Origin: Sphingobacterium sp. GVS05A
Lineage (GTDB): Bacteria; Bacteroidota; Bacteroidia; Sphingobacteriales; Sphingobacteriaceae
Assembly (NCBI RefSeq): GCF_019969845.1
Contig: NZ_JAHXYR010000004.1
Coordinates: 310,001 to 374,000, forward strand
Direction: 5' to 3'
DNA: 64,000 nucleotides
Positions 9,076-17,647 of the stretch are shown here, one piece after another. Numbering within the stretch: position 1 is the stretch's first letter; the number at the start of each line of letters is the position of its first letter. The notes below the pieces were generated by a model. That model saw only the letters and a list, made by a program, of their open reading frames with translations. It did no database searches and was not told the origin of the DNA. Position numbers and translations under genes: made by a program.

Positions 9076-9816
9076 ATGAATGATTTTATTTTGCAATTAG
9101 AAGGAATGGAATTTGCTATCATTGCGGCGGGAGAAGGATCTCGATTGCGAAAAGAAGGCTTTAATTTGCCTAAGCCCCTGCTACCTTTACATGGTGTTCC
9201 ATTAATTGAACGATTGATTCGTGTCTTTGCTAAAGAAGGTGCGCAGCAAGTGCATGTTATTATCAACAGACAATCACCTGAATTGAAGACATTTTTAACG
9301 CATACAGCATTCGAGCTTCCTATCGTCCTGATTGAGGAGGATACACCAAGCTCCCTGCATAGTTTTGCCTTATTGGTCGAAAGTAATCCAGATTGGACCT
9401 CCTGTTGTCTGACAACCACAGATACTGTTTTTAGACCCCATGAATTTCACGAATACCTAACAGCTTTCCAACAAAAGGAAAATGTAGACGCTTTTATGGC
9501 TGTTACACCATTTGTCGATGACGAGAGCCCGCTTTATGTGAATACAGACCAGGAACTAAACGTGGAAGCATTTTTAGATCAGGCTACAGCGGAAACAAAA
9601 TTTGTTTCAGGGGGTATTTATTGTTTTCGTAAAGCGGCAATGAGCTGTGCATTAAGTTCCGTTGCGGCAGGAAATTCCAGAATGCGTAACTTTCAACGTG
9701 CGCTTTTGGAAAATGATTTGCATGTTGAGGCATTTGTGTTTGAAAAAGTAGTCGATATCGATCACTTGAAAGACCGTATTGTAGCGGAACAGTTTTTGAG
9801 TGAGGAAGTTAGTTAG
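9076..9816 (+). CDS. Sugar/inositol-phosphate nucleotidyltransferase (NTP_transferase)
   Basis: The Rossmann-like nucleotide site IIAAGEGSRL, followed by LPKPLLPLHGVPLIERLI, marks a nucleotidyltransferase of the GlmU/RfbA/MobA superfamily. Length is 246 residues from the ATG at 9076. An in-frame ATG at 9106 (MEFAIIAAGEG) begins exactly at the domain and may be the true start. It stands first in a packed run with an ATP-grasp protein, a CDP-alcohol transferase, a flippase-like protein and a HAD phosphatase, right behind MIPS. By analogy with archaeal CTP:inositol-1-phosphate cytidylyltransferase it may make an activated inositol or other polar head, but the base and sugar specificity cannot be read here. 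Confidence 0.82.
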   Translation: MNDFILQLEGMEFAIIAAGEGSRLRKEGFNLPKPLLPLHGVPLIERLIRVFAKEGAQQVHVIINRQSPELKTFLTHTAFELPIVLIEEDTPSSLHSFALLVESNPDWTSCCLTTTDTVFRPHEFHEYLTAFQQKENVDAFMAVTPFVDDESPLYVNTDQELNVEAFLDQATAETKFVSGGIYCFRKAAMSCALSSVAAGNSRMRNFQRALLENDLHVEAFVFEKVVDIDHLKDRIVAEQFLSEEVS

Positions 9817-9820
9817 TAAA

Positions 9821-10714
9821 ATGAGCGAAATGATTTCTATTTTAGGCGTGACACGTAAAAACCGTTTTTCTCCCAATCATGTGGGGAATGATGCTGCAAT
9901 ATTTAATGAAGTTGTGCTAAAATTGACCGAGAAAGGTGCGTCAGTTGAAATTTGTAATGAGGACGAATTCTTAGCTTTGAATACGATTAAACAGAAGAAT
10001 GTTCTGACCATGGGAAGAACAAAGACTTTGGTTAAGAAGTTGCAATCCCTTCAAAATAATGGTGTTAATGTGTTGAATTCAGGTTTCGGTATTGAGAGCT
10101 GTTTTCGGAAAAATATGACGCTCAAATTGTTGGAAGGGGGGATTCCCTATCCGAAGAGTATCGTCATTTCAACAGTCGCAGACATACAGGCTATTTTTGA
10201 AAAACTGAAAGGAAAAGGTGTCTGGATCAAACGTGGTGACTTTCATGCAATCCATAAAGAAGATGTCACTTTTGCTGCCAGTCTCAAAGAAGCACAGCAT
10301 ATCCTAAACGAATATGCACTCCGGGGGATCAAGGAGGCCGTTATCTCCGAGCATCTGGCAGGAGATCTATTAAAGTTTTATGCGGTTAGGGATACCGATT
10401 TCTTTTTCTACTTTTATCCCTATGAACATAATCATCATAAGTACGATTTGTACGAACAGATCAATGATGAAGTTGTCCATTTTCCATTTGATTTGGCTAA
10501 TTTAAAGCAAGTAGCCAACCGTGCAGCGGAAGTACTGGATGTCCATATCTATGGCGGTGATGTGATTATTGATGCAAATGGAGATTTTCATATTATTGAT
10601 CTAAATGATTGGCCCAGTTTTGCTCCTTGTCGAGCAGAAGCAGCTGAAGCTATTGCGCAAATGGTTTACCATAAATTTACTGAAAAGAACCACAATGCAG
10701 AGAGAACAAGTTAA
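9821..10714 (+). CDS. ATP-grasp family protein of the inositol-lipid operon
   Basis: About 297 residues from the ATG at 9821 (MSEMISILG); a GTG seven codons upstream is in frame but overlaps the preceding gene. The layout is that of an ATP-grasp ligase: a pre-grasp domain, then lysines in GKGVWIKRGDFHA, an acidic strand VISEHLAGDLLKFYAV, and the metal-binding end GGDVIIDANGDFHIIDLNDWPSF. Such enzymes join a carboxylate to an amine or thiol through an acyl phosphate. The gene lies 4 bases after the nucleotidyltransferase and overlaps the next gene. Its role in inositol-lipid synthesis is not explained by the known pathway. Confidence 0.8.
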   Translation: MSEMISILGVTRKNRFSPNHVGNDAAIFNEVVLKLTEKGASVEICNEDEFLALNTIKQKNVLTMGRTKTLVKKLQSLQNNGVNVLNSGFGIESCFRKNMTLKLLEGGIPYPKSIVISTVADIQAIFEKLKGKGVWIKRGDFHAIHKEDVTFAASLKEAQHILNEYALRGIKEAVISEHLAGDLLKFYAVRDTDFFFYFYPYEHNHHKYDLYEQINDEVVHFPFDLANLKQVANRAAEVLDVHIYGGDVIIDANGDFHIIDLNDWPSFAPCRAEAAEAIAQMVYHKFTEKNHNAERTS

Positions 10715-11648
10715 TGTAATCGAAGAAGAGAATTTGAGTGCATTCGAACAATCTTTAAAATCCAACGATACAGAAGAGAAAATAGATATTTGGTTTTATA
10801 GACCAATTGGTTTTCGTATTGCACAGGTATGTGCTAAAATTGGGATAACACCCAATGCTGTGACGATCATAAGTATTTTCTTTGGTGTTGCGGCCGGTAT
10901 TTTATTTTATTACCAAGATCTATGGATTAATGTGATCGGAATGCTGTTGTTGGTCTTTGCAAACTCTTTGGATAGCGCAGATGGACAGTTGGCCCGGATG
11001 ACAGATAATAAGAGTCGCTTTGGTCGTATTTTGGACGGCTTTGCAGGCGATTTTTGGTTTGCTTCCATCCATATTGCCATCTGTTTGCGCAGTATCAATG
11101 AAGGCTGGCCAGAATGGTTGTGGGTATTTTGTATCCTTGCTGGGGTGTCCCATATGTTGCAATCTGCAATGGCTGACTATTACCGCAATGTCCATCTATT
11201 TTTTATCAAAGGTAAGGCAGGAAGCGAATTGGATAATACGCGTGATTTGAAAGTTGATTACGATGCCTTGTCCTGGCGGAAGAACTTTTTTAGCAAGTTT
11301 GTGCTGAATGGTTATATGGGCTATACCCGAAATCAGGAAAAGCTATCCCCAAAATTGCAGAAGTTATTGCATATCGTCAAATCCCGATACAAAGATGATT
11401 TGCCCCAACAATTGATGGTTGATTTCAGAATGAAAAATAAACCATTGATGAAGTACACCAACATTGTGCAGTTCAATACACGGGTAATCTTCCTTTTTGT
11501 CTGGCTGTTTATCGGTCAACCGTGGATTTACTTTTTCTTTGATATGTTTGTTTTAAACCCGATCTTAATCTATATGTGTAATAGACAAGAAAAGGTAAGT
11601 GGTTATTTTGTTGATAAATTAACAAACGATCCAACTTATGGGGAGTAA
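10695..11648 (+). CDS. CDP-alcohol phosphatidyltransferase, probable phosphatidylinositol-phosphate synthase type
   Basis: I chose the ATG at 10695 (MQREQV), which overlaps the preceding gene by 20 bases; the longer frame back to 10605 lies wholly inside that gene. The CDP-OH-P motif is at residues 93-119: Asp93, Asp96-Gly97, Ala100-Arg101, Gly110, Asp114. The last Asp (119) is one residue later than in the usual D-x3-D spacing. Five or six membrane segments surround it. The likely reaction is transfer of a CDP-activated lipid (or head group) to inositol phosphate in the inner membrane. The setting beside MIPS supports an inositol lipid product; the exact donor and acceptor are inferred. Confidence 0.83.
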   Translation: MQREQVNVIEEENLSAFEQSLKSNDTEEKIDIWFYRPIGFRIAQVCAKIGITPNAVTIISIFFGVAAGILFYYQDLWINVIGMLLLVFANSLDSADGQLARMTDNKSRFGRILDGFAGDFWFASIHIAICLRSINEGWPEWLWVFCILAGVSHMLQSAMADYYRNVHLFFIKGKAGSELDNTRDLKVDYDALSWRKNFFSKFVLNGYMGYTRNQEKLSPKLQKLLHIVKSRYKDDLPQQLMVDFRMKNKPLMKYTNIVQFNTRVIFLFVWLFIGQPWIYFFFDMFVLNPILIYMCNRQEKVSGYFVDKLTNDPTYGE

Positions 11649-12627
11649 AATCTATAAAGTACTCTTTATGCTGATTGGTATAGGCACCTTGGCCTATATG
11701 ATTCATGCAATGGGGGTTCAGGAGATTTGGACGAATCTGGAGAAAATTGGTTGGTGGTTTTTGCCGGTATTGGGTAGCTGGGCTGTTCTTTATTGGATGA
11801 ATGCTATGGCTTTTAAAGCGATCATTCAGGAGCCGCAATTGCCGCAAACCAATGTTCCTTTCTGGAAAGTATTGCAATTGACTGTGTCTGGTTATGCCAT
11901 TAATTACATTACGCCATTTGTGGCGCTAGGGGGAGAACCTTACCGCATTATCGAACTGAAAAATTATGTTGGCGGTTCAAAAGCAGGTTCATCCGTTCTG
12001 TTATATGGTGTTATGCACATTCTATCCCATATATTATTTTGGGTGGTATCAGTTTTCCTGATTCTCTGGTTTGTACCAGCGAGTACCATGGTTGATGTTG
12101 CCTGTGCCGTCATTTTTGTCATGGCTATAGTATGCACCTGGTTGTTTACAAAATTCTATAAAAAAGGAATTACAGTTTCTTTATTAAAGACCCTGTCGCG
12201 CTTGCCCTTAGTTGGAAAGAAAATAAATAATCTGCTTGAGGCAAAGTTCGAAACCTTGAACGATGTTGACCAACAGGTGAAGAATCTATTTCAAAATCGT
12301 AGAAACCGATTTTATACAGCTCTTTTCTGGGAATTTGTTGCCCGGGTAGTCGGCTGTTTTGAGATCTATTTTATCGGTCTGGCACTGGATATCAACATTG
12401 ATTTTATTGATGCGATGATCATTAGTTCCGGATCCTCTCTATTTGCTAATTTGGTATTTTTCTTCCCAATGCAATTAGGGACTCGTGAAGGTGGTTTGGC
12501 GATGGCTGTGATGAGCATAGGCTTACCTGCTTCAGTCGGTATTTTTATGGGGATTGTGACAAGGATCAGAGAGATTGTTTGGATTATGATTGGTTTAGGT
12601 TGGATGAGTTTAGTTAAAAAGAAATAG
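11638..12627 (+). CDS. Lysylphosphatidylglycerol synthase-TM/UPF0104-type membrane protein (flippase-like)
   Basis: A 329-residue integral membrane protein with about eight hydrophobic segments, of the family that also contains the transmembrane half of MprF and AglD. The conserved centre GGEPYRIIELKNYVGGSKAGSSVLLYGVMHILSHI and the late block FFPMQLGTREGGLAMAVM are visible. It has no soluble transferase domain. The gene overlaps the CDP-alcohol transferase by 11 bases and is followed after 2 bases by the HAD gene. By position it may flip or transfer the inositol lipid or its head group; this is inferred, not shown. Confidence 0.8.
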   Translation: MGSKIYKVLFMLIGIGTLAYMIHAMGVQEIWTNLEKIGWWFLPVLGSWAVLYWMNAMAFKAIIQEPQLPQTNVPFWKVLQLTVSGYAINYITPFVALGGEPYRIIELKNYVGGSKAGSSVLLYGVMHILSHILFWVVSVFLILWFVPASTMVDVACAVIFVMAIVCTWLFTKFYKKGITVSLLKTLSRLPLVGKKINNLLEAKFETLNDVDQQVKNLFQNRRNRFYTALFWEFVARVVGCFEIYFIGLALDINIDFIDAMIISSGSSLFANLVFFFPMQLGTREGGLAMAVMSIGLPASVGIFMGIVTRIREIVWIMIGLGWMSLVKKK

Positions 12628-12629
12628 CA

Positions 12630-13337
12630 ATGGATAAGTTTATAATTAAGGGGATTATTTTTGATTACGGTGGTACATTAGATACAAATGGGGGACATTG
12701 GGGGGCAGTGATATGGTCCGGTTACGAAAAATATCAAGTTCCGGTTAACCTGAATTCCTTTCAAGAAGCCTACGCCTATGCCGAACGTCAAATGGCGATT
12801 CAGCCGATTATCAAATCAGATTTTAATTTCCTGGAAGTACTTGAGGCGAAATTGAAAGTACAGTTTGAATATCTTATTGCCGCCGGCTATGATCTGGATA
12901 TGCAATTGGCTGATAAAATCGCATTTGATGGTTATTCTCTTGCCAAAGATACTGTTGCACAGGTAAAACCATTATTGGCTATTCTGAGCGACCAATATCC
13001 CATTGTGATGGTATCCAACTTCTATGGAAATCTAAAAGCTGTGTTGGCTGATTTTGGGATTTTATCATATTTTAAAGCGGTTGTCGAGTCAGCGGTAGTG
13101 GGGGTACGTAAACCAGATCCTGCAATTTATGCACTTGGTGTCGAGGCGATGGGTTTGCCTGCTGCTGAGATCTTAGTCGTGGGTGATTCCTATAGTAAGG
13201 ATATGGCTCCAGCAAAGGCTGTCGGTTGTCAGACGCTATGGCTGAAAGGACAGACTTGGGGAGAAGATAAACTACAGGATACTTCTGCCGCAGATAAACA
13301 ATTTAGTACCATCTTTGATCTCAACGATTTTGTTTAA
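12630..13337 (+). CDS. HAD-superfamily hydrolase, probable lipid-phosphate or inositol-phosphate phosphatase
   Basis: 235 residues with the four HAD motifs: I, IIFDYGGTLD (nucleophile Asp, with Gly at the +2 position where Asp is common); II, MVSNF; III, Lys in VRKPDPAIY; IV, VVGDSYSKDM. A helical cap lies between motifs I and II. Gly at +2 is also seen in YihX-type phosphatases, so activity need not be lost. It is the last gene of the inositol-lipid operon and could remove the phosphate from phosphatidylinositol phosphate. Its stop codon directly abuts the stop of the convergent AraC gene. Confidence 0.82.
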   Translation: MDKFIIKGIIFDYGGTLDTNGGHWGAVIWSGYEKYQVPVNLNSFQEAYAYAERQMAIQPIIKSDFNFLEVLEAKLKVQFEYLIAAGYDLDMQLADKIAFDGYSLAKDTVAQVKPLLAILSDQYPIVMVSNFYGNLKAVLADFGILSYFKAVVESAVVGVRKPDPAIYALGVEAMGLPAAEILVVGDSYSKDMAPAKAVGCQTLWLKGQTWGEDKLQDTSAADKQFSTIFDLNDFV

Positions 13338-14210
13338 TCAAGCTTTTTGACGAAATTCTTTAGGCGATATGCCTACATTTCGCTTAAAGAATTTTCCAAA
13401 AAAAGACTGATCTGAGAAATGTAACTGTTTCGCGATTTCTCCGATCGAAAGCCCCTGACGGAGCAAACATTTGGCCTCCTCCACCAAAACATTCTGAATC
13501 AATTCTATTGCTGGCTTTCCGGTGAGTTCTTTCGTGATCACCGAGAGGTGTTTGGGTGTAATACCTAATTCTGAAGCGTAAAACTGTACCATATGTTCAC
13601 GACGGAAAGATTGTTTTAATAGCAAGTAGAAATTGGCCAATATTTCTCTTTTCCGTGAGGGTACCACGGGAATATTTTTGATATTTTGGCTGGCTAAACG
13701 TGCGATCTCACAAAACAACACTTCCGTCAGCGACTTGATAATCTGTGGCTTGAAAATATAGTCTCCATCTTGCTTGTCGTAATGAATAAACTGCTTGAAT
13801 AGGTTAGACAGGTTTGCGGCATCTGATGTCGAAAGTGAAAAAATGTGATTGCTATTCAATGCGAGGGACTTTTTTGTAAAGTCAAAAAAGTCTTTTTGAA
13901 GTTCCAATTTAAACGTAAAATCTATACTAAAGAAAATCAAATAGACTTCACAGTCCCAAGATTTGGTGACAGATGCTCCATTGACTTTCGACGAGGGATG
14001 AGTCAAGAGCAGGTGATGCTGTCCAACTTGTACCCGTTCGTCATTTATAATAAAAGAGGTTTCCCCTTTTTTTATTAGGCAGAGCGAATAAAGGCTCTTA
14101 TTCGCCAATACATGTTGCTGTTGTGGGCTGAAGACTGGTTTGGATTTGTTTCCCTTGATGTGAAAAGCGAAAAAATCTCTGTTGTCAATGAGTTTATCGA
14201 TGGAGGACAT
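13338..14210 (-). CDS. AraC-family transcriptional regulator
   Basis: 290 residues: an N-terminal cupin-like sensor (about 30-130) and a C-terminal pair of HTH motifs (FYASELGITPKHLSVITKE and IGEIAKQLHFSDQSFFGKFF, ending in the usual GISPKEFRQ). It starts 2 bases after the stop of the VanX-type dipeptidase, so the two share an mRNA. Its effector and targets are unknown; it has no close relation to the inositol operon, with which it is convergent with zero spacing. Confidence 0.88.
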   Translation of the reverse strand: MSSIDKLIDNRDFFAFHIKGNKSKPVFSPQQQHVLANKSLYSLCLIKKGETSFIINDERVQVGQHHLLLTHPSSKVNGASVTKSWDCEVYLIFFSIDFTFKLELQKDFFDFTKKSLALNSNHIFSLSTSDAANLSNLFKQFIHYDKQDGDYIFKPQIIKSLTEVLFCEIARLASQNIKNIPVVPSRKREILANFYLLLKQSFRREHMVQFYASELGITPKHLSVITKELTGKPAIELIQNVLVEEAKCLLRQGLSIGEIAKQLHFSDQSFFGKFFKRNVGISPKEFRQKA

Positions 14211-14212
14211 GC

Positions 14213-14890
14213 TTACTTTACAATAAAATCAAAATACGTTTTGCGATAGGGCTCATCCTTTAAGGTATAGTGCCACCATTCTTTATCGTAGGCCTTAAAC
14301 CCAAATTTAGCCATAGCTTCACGTAGTATCCTGCGGTTTTCCTTTTGTTTTGCAGTTAGTTTGGTATTGTTATGATGAGAGACGGCACCAAAGAAATCAA
14401 AAGGACCGCCCATATCTATTTCTTTGTGATCTTTAAGACTGACCAATGTTAAATCGATGGTACTACCGCGACTATGTCCTGATTTGGTCGCAATGAAACC
14501 GAGTTTAAATAAGTTTTTCTTATCCAGCTCTGGATAGAACTCCCGTTTAGCGATTGTATCTTGGGTGGCCAAGGACCAGGCTTTAAAATGATCAACTGCG
14601 CGTTGCGGACGATAGGCATCAAAAATTTTTAATGCCAAGCCTTGATTGTTTAGATGTTGTTCAACTTGCTGTAAGGCCAATGCGGCACGCTTGGTTAGGA
14701 TCGCAACGGGTTTTTCGTAGCCAGGGATAGGTTTTCCTGTAAAATTATGGCTTCCAAAATAACGCATTTCGAGGGTAATTGTCGGGATGAATTCTTTTAC
14801 GTAGACGAAGTTTGCTGGCATCTTTTGTTGGGCTTTCGTTTGGAAGGCAAAAAAAGCAAGACCAATGGATAGACAGAAGTTGAGTTTCAT
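14213..14890 (-). CDS. D-alanyl-D-alanine dipeptidase (VanX/DdpX family, M15D)
   Basis: From the ATG at 14890 (MKLNFCLS) the protein has a signal peptide ending near QTKAQ. The zinc-peptidase motifs are present: SGHSRGSTIDLTL (His and Asp ligands in SxHxxGxxxD) and EWWHY (catalytic Glu and the third His ligand). DAYRPQRA is the conserved Arg block. It cleaves D-Ala-D-Ala dipeptide in the periplasm, most likely for wall recycling or nutrition rather than glycopeptide resistance, as no VanH or VanA neighbours are present. An ATG five codons upstream is in frame but less suited to a signal peptide. It leads a two-gene operon with an AraC regulator. Confidence 0.9.
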   Translation of the reverse strand: MKLNFCLSIGLAFFAFQTKAQQKMPANFVYVKEFIPTITLEMRYFGSHNFTGKPIPGYEKPVAILTKRAALALQQVEQHLNNQGLALKIFDAYRPQRAVDHFKAWSLATQDTIAKREFYPELDKKNLFKLGFIATKSGHSRGSTIDLTLVSLKDHKEIDMGGPFDFFGAVSHHNNTKLTAKQKENRRILREAMAKFGFKAYDKEWWHYTLKDEPYRKTYFDFIVK

Positions 14891-14980
14891 AGGATGAAGA
14901 TACAAATTTGATGCTCAATTCTAGCATTCGGCTATGAGCTGAAAATGTATTGCAAACAATAGCAAGAAGATGAAAAAGAA

Positions 14981-15009
14981 AAGCCTCAGGGAATGAATAC
15001 CTAAGGCTT
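14981..15009 (-). terminator. Intrinsic terminator after ppk1
   Basis: AAGCCTCAGG and CCTAAGGCTT form a stem of 9 pairs out of 10. On the minus strand it is followed by TTTTCTTTTTC, just past the polyphosphate kinase stop. Confidence 0.65.
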
Positions 15010-15023
15010 GTCAGAAAATATAC

Positions 15024-17093
15024 TTAATGATCTGTTATTTTTCTTTTTAAATAGTTGTAGATCTCGATCTGCGAGCGGCAAGGCTCCTTTTTATTTTCAA
15101 CGTAGTGATTGCTTAGGGAATTGTTCAAAATACGAGCTTTAACATTATCGGTTAGTTGAATGTAAAGCATTTCCTTTAAATCTTCCTTGATTTTTTTACT
15201 GGTGATTTTTACAGCTGCTTCAATGCGATGATCTAAATTTCGGGTCATCCAATCCGCCGAGGAGATATACATTAATTCTTTACCCGAATTGTAGAAATAC
15301 ATGATTCGGGCATGTTCCAGATATTCATCGACGATTGAAATTGCATTCATCGGAGATTTAAATGTTTTCTGGTTCATCGCGCAATAAATCCCACGGATGA
15401 TAAGGTCTATTTTCACTCCAGCTGTTGCAGCATCATAAAGTTTTTTAATCATATCTTTATCACTCAACGAGTTTACTTTGACAATGATAGCTGCTTTTCG
15501 ACCAGCTTTAGCTTCTGCGATTTCCAGATCGATAAAATGTAGCAATTCCCTGCGCATATCAATTGGACAGATCAATAAGCTTTTACAGTTTTTGATCATC
15601 TCGGCGGGGTCTGATTTTGGTCTTCTGAGGTAATTGAAGACTTTATTGATATCCGCAATGACATCTCTATTGCTCGTCAACAGGCAATAGTCCCCATATA
15701 ATTTGGCCGTTTTTTCATTGATATTACCGGTGCTGACAAAGCCATATTGAATTGTTTTTGCGCCAGCCCGCTTTTTGATAACACATAATTTGGCATGTAC
15801 CTTTTTATTGGGAACTCCTGTTAGGACTTTGATGCCTTCCAATTCAAGTTTTTCTTTCCAGTCCAGATTATTCTCCTCATCAAATCGTGCCCGCAGTTCA
15901 AGCATGACCGTTACTTCCTTACCATTTCGGGCAGCGTTTATCAATGCATTGGCGACTTTGGAATTCGATGCCAAGCGATAGGCTGTAATCTGTATGGTTT
16001 TTACATCCGGATCCATTGCTGCTTCACGTAGCAGGTCAATAATAGGCCGAAACTCATGATAAGGAAAGGAGAGCAGAACATCTTTCTTCAAAACTGTATC
16101 GGTGACCCGTTCATAATTTTGAAAATAGGGATGTGGAAATGAAGTTCTCTCCTGTGGTTGATGATAGGACTTAAACACATTGGGGAAGTCCATAAAATGC
16201 TTGAAATTATGGATCTTTTGTCCAGGTATGATACTATCTTTTTTTGATAGGTTGAGTTTTTTGATCAGAAACTCGACGAGTTTTGGATCCATCTCCTGAT
16301 CAAAGATAAAACGGGTCGGTTTACCTTTCCGTCTATTTTTGACGCCTTTGCTTATCTTTTCAACCAGCGTTGTATTGATGTCGTTATCGATATCGAATTC
16401 TGCATCTTTCGTGACCTTAAACACATGTGCATGGAATACATCGAAACCGAAATACGAAAATATCAATGGAAGATTGAACTTAATGACATCTTCGAGCAGA
16501 ATAATATGTTTTTCATCCTTTGGTGCCGGCAATTGGACGAAGCGTCCGTTCTGGCTGGTGGGAATTTCAATTAGGGCAAACTTAGTCTCGTATTGCCATT
16601 CACTTTTTCCCATGGCGATACCTAAATAGAGGCTCTTGTCACGGATATAAGGCATTGGACGAACATCATCTAGAATTAGCGGAATGACATTCGACTCCAC
16701 ATCATCCTGATAATACTCACTGACAAACTGCTGTTGCTCCGGACTAAGCTCTTCACTCGTCTTGATAAAGACATTTTGCTTGGCCATATCTTTTTGGATC
16801 CGATTCCAGGTGTTATCAAATTTCTTTTGCTGTTTGATTACCCGAATATTGAGTTCTTCTAAAATCAATTGCGGATCTTCATAAAAAGATTGATTGGCAC
16901 TTTTGTCCTTGAGGTCGATGGCACGTTTGAGGCCTGCAACACGTACACGAAAAAATTCGTCCAGGTTATTGGAAAATATACCTAAAAATTTGATCCTTAA
17001 GGGCAAAGGTACTGTCTCATCTGCAGCCTCTTGTAAAACTCTGCCATTAAAGCTCAACCAGCTAATATCTCTAGGAATAAATCTTTTCGCCAT
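15024..17093 (-). CDS. ppk1: Polyphosphate kinase 1
   Basis: 689 residues, the normal length for PPK1. The N-terminal block RDISWLSFNGRVLQEA and the segment NNLDEFFRVRVAGLKR are diagnostic. The phospholipase-D-like catalytic part has the autophosphorylated His in KKVHAKLCVI and a second block FVSTGNINEKTAKLYGD; the end has SSADWMTRNLDHRIE. The enzyme reversibly polymerises ATP gamma-phosphate into polyphosphate and usually sits at the inner face of the membrane. It is monocistronic. A possible -7 box CAAAACTA (minus strand) lies at 17120-17127, about 27 bases before the start. Confidence 0.97.
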   Translation of the reverse strand: MAKRFIPRDISWLSFNGRVLQEAADETVPLPLRIKFLGIFSNNLDEFFRVRVAGLKRAIDLKDKSANQSFYEDPQLILEELNIRVIKQQKKFDNTWNRIQKDMAKQNVFIKTSEELSPEQQQFVSEYYQDDVESNVIPLILDDVRPMPYIRDKSLYLGIAMGKSEWQYETKFALIEIPTSQNGRFVQLPAPKDEKHIILLEDVIKFNLPLIFSYFGFDVFHAHVFKVTKDAEFDIDNDINTTLVEKISKGVKNRRKGKPTRFIFDQEMDPKLVEFLIKKLNLSKKDSIIPGQKIHNFKHFMDFPNVFKSYHQPQERTSFPHPYFQNYERVTDTVLKKDVLLSFPYHEFRPIIDLLREAAMDPDVKTIQITAYRLASNSKVANALINAARNGKEVTVMLELRARFDEENNLDWKEKLELEGIKVLTGVPNKKVHAKLCVIKKRAGAKTIQYGFVSTGNINEKTAKLYGDYCLLTSNRDVIADINKVFNYLRRPKSDPAEMIKNCKSLLICPIDMRRELLHFIDLEIAEAKAGRKAAIIVKVNSLSDKDMIKKLYDAATAGVKIDLIIRGIYCAMNQKTFKSPMNAISIVDEYLEHARIMYFYNSGKELMYISSADWMTRNLDHRIEAAVKITSKKIKEDLKEMLYIQLTDNVKARILNNSLSNHYVENKKEPCRSQIEIYNYLKRKITDH

Positions 17094-17207
17094 AGCTAAA
17101 TATACATAAATTTAAGAAGCAAAACTATAGCTCTAGGCGCGATAAACGAACTTTTTCGTGTTAAAGAATTATTAATTTATTTTTTCTTCATCTACTTCCA
17201 AAAAAAT

Positions 17208-17236
17208 ACCCCAAAAAGTGCGAGATCTTTTGGGGT
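17208..17236 (-). terminator. Intrinsic terminator of the DJ-1/hypothetical operon
   Basis: ACCCCAAAA pairs with TTTTGGGGT; on the minus strand the stem is followed by ATTTTTTT. It lies 23 bases after the stop of the small membrane-anchored gene. Confidence 0.75.
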
Positions 17237-17259
17237 GAACAACATCGTTGACTGTATTG

Positions 17260-17637
17260 TTATTTCTTTTTTCCGTATTTTTTTGAAATCTGGATCGCTT
17301 TATACTTGGTGCCATCAAAATGCGGGGCATCAATTGCCAATGTCGTAGGGTAAGGGGCCGTACGATCGAAAAAATATACGGTGGTCGTACTGCCATAATC
17401 GTTGACTGGCAGGAGCTCCAGACAGGCTGTATAATCTGCATTCAATAGGTCGCCTACTGTGACGGCATAGATACGGATAATCCCACCTTTATTTTGCTCA
17501 TTCCTAACAAAAGCAACTTCCTTAAATCCGCCAGGAAGATCTTCTATACTTTTCTGATTGAAAGTATCTTTTAAAATAAAACCCAACAACACTAAAACCG
17601 GGATGACCAAAAGCCATACCTTTTTATTCTTCTTCAT
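17260..17637 (-). CDS. Hypothetical membrane-anchored protein
   Basis: 125 residues. One N-terminal hydrophobic segment (about residues 6-23) after a Lys-rich start suggests a membrane anchor with the rest outside the cytoplasm. The remainder is beta-rich with no motif I know. It starts 10 bases after the DJ-1 gene stop and ends before a good terminator, so it is the second gene of that operon. Function is unknown. Confidence 0.65.
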   Translation of the reverse strand: MKKNKKVWLLVIPVLVLLGFILKDTFNQKSIEDLPGGFKEVAFVRNEQNKGGIIRIYAVTVGDLLNADYTACLELLPVNDYGSTTTVYFFDRTAPYPTTLAIDAPHFDGTKYKAIQISKKYGKKK

Positions 17638-17647
17638 TAAAATACGC

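Noticed and set aside
14213..14890. VanX-type gene as part of a glycopeptide-resistance set
   Set aside because: No VanH, VanA or VanRS homologues are present; it is paired only with an AraC regulator, so a wall-recycling or nutritional role is more likely.
17172..17441. 89-codon minus-strand frame overlapping the small membrane-anchored gene
   Set aside because: It contains the terminator hairpin of that operon and overlaps a better start with a signal-anchor.
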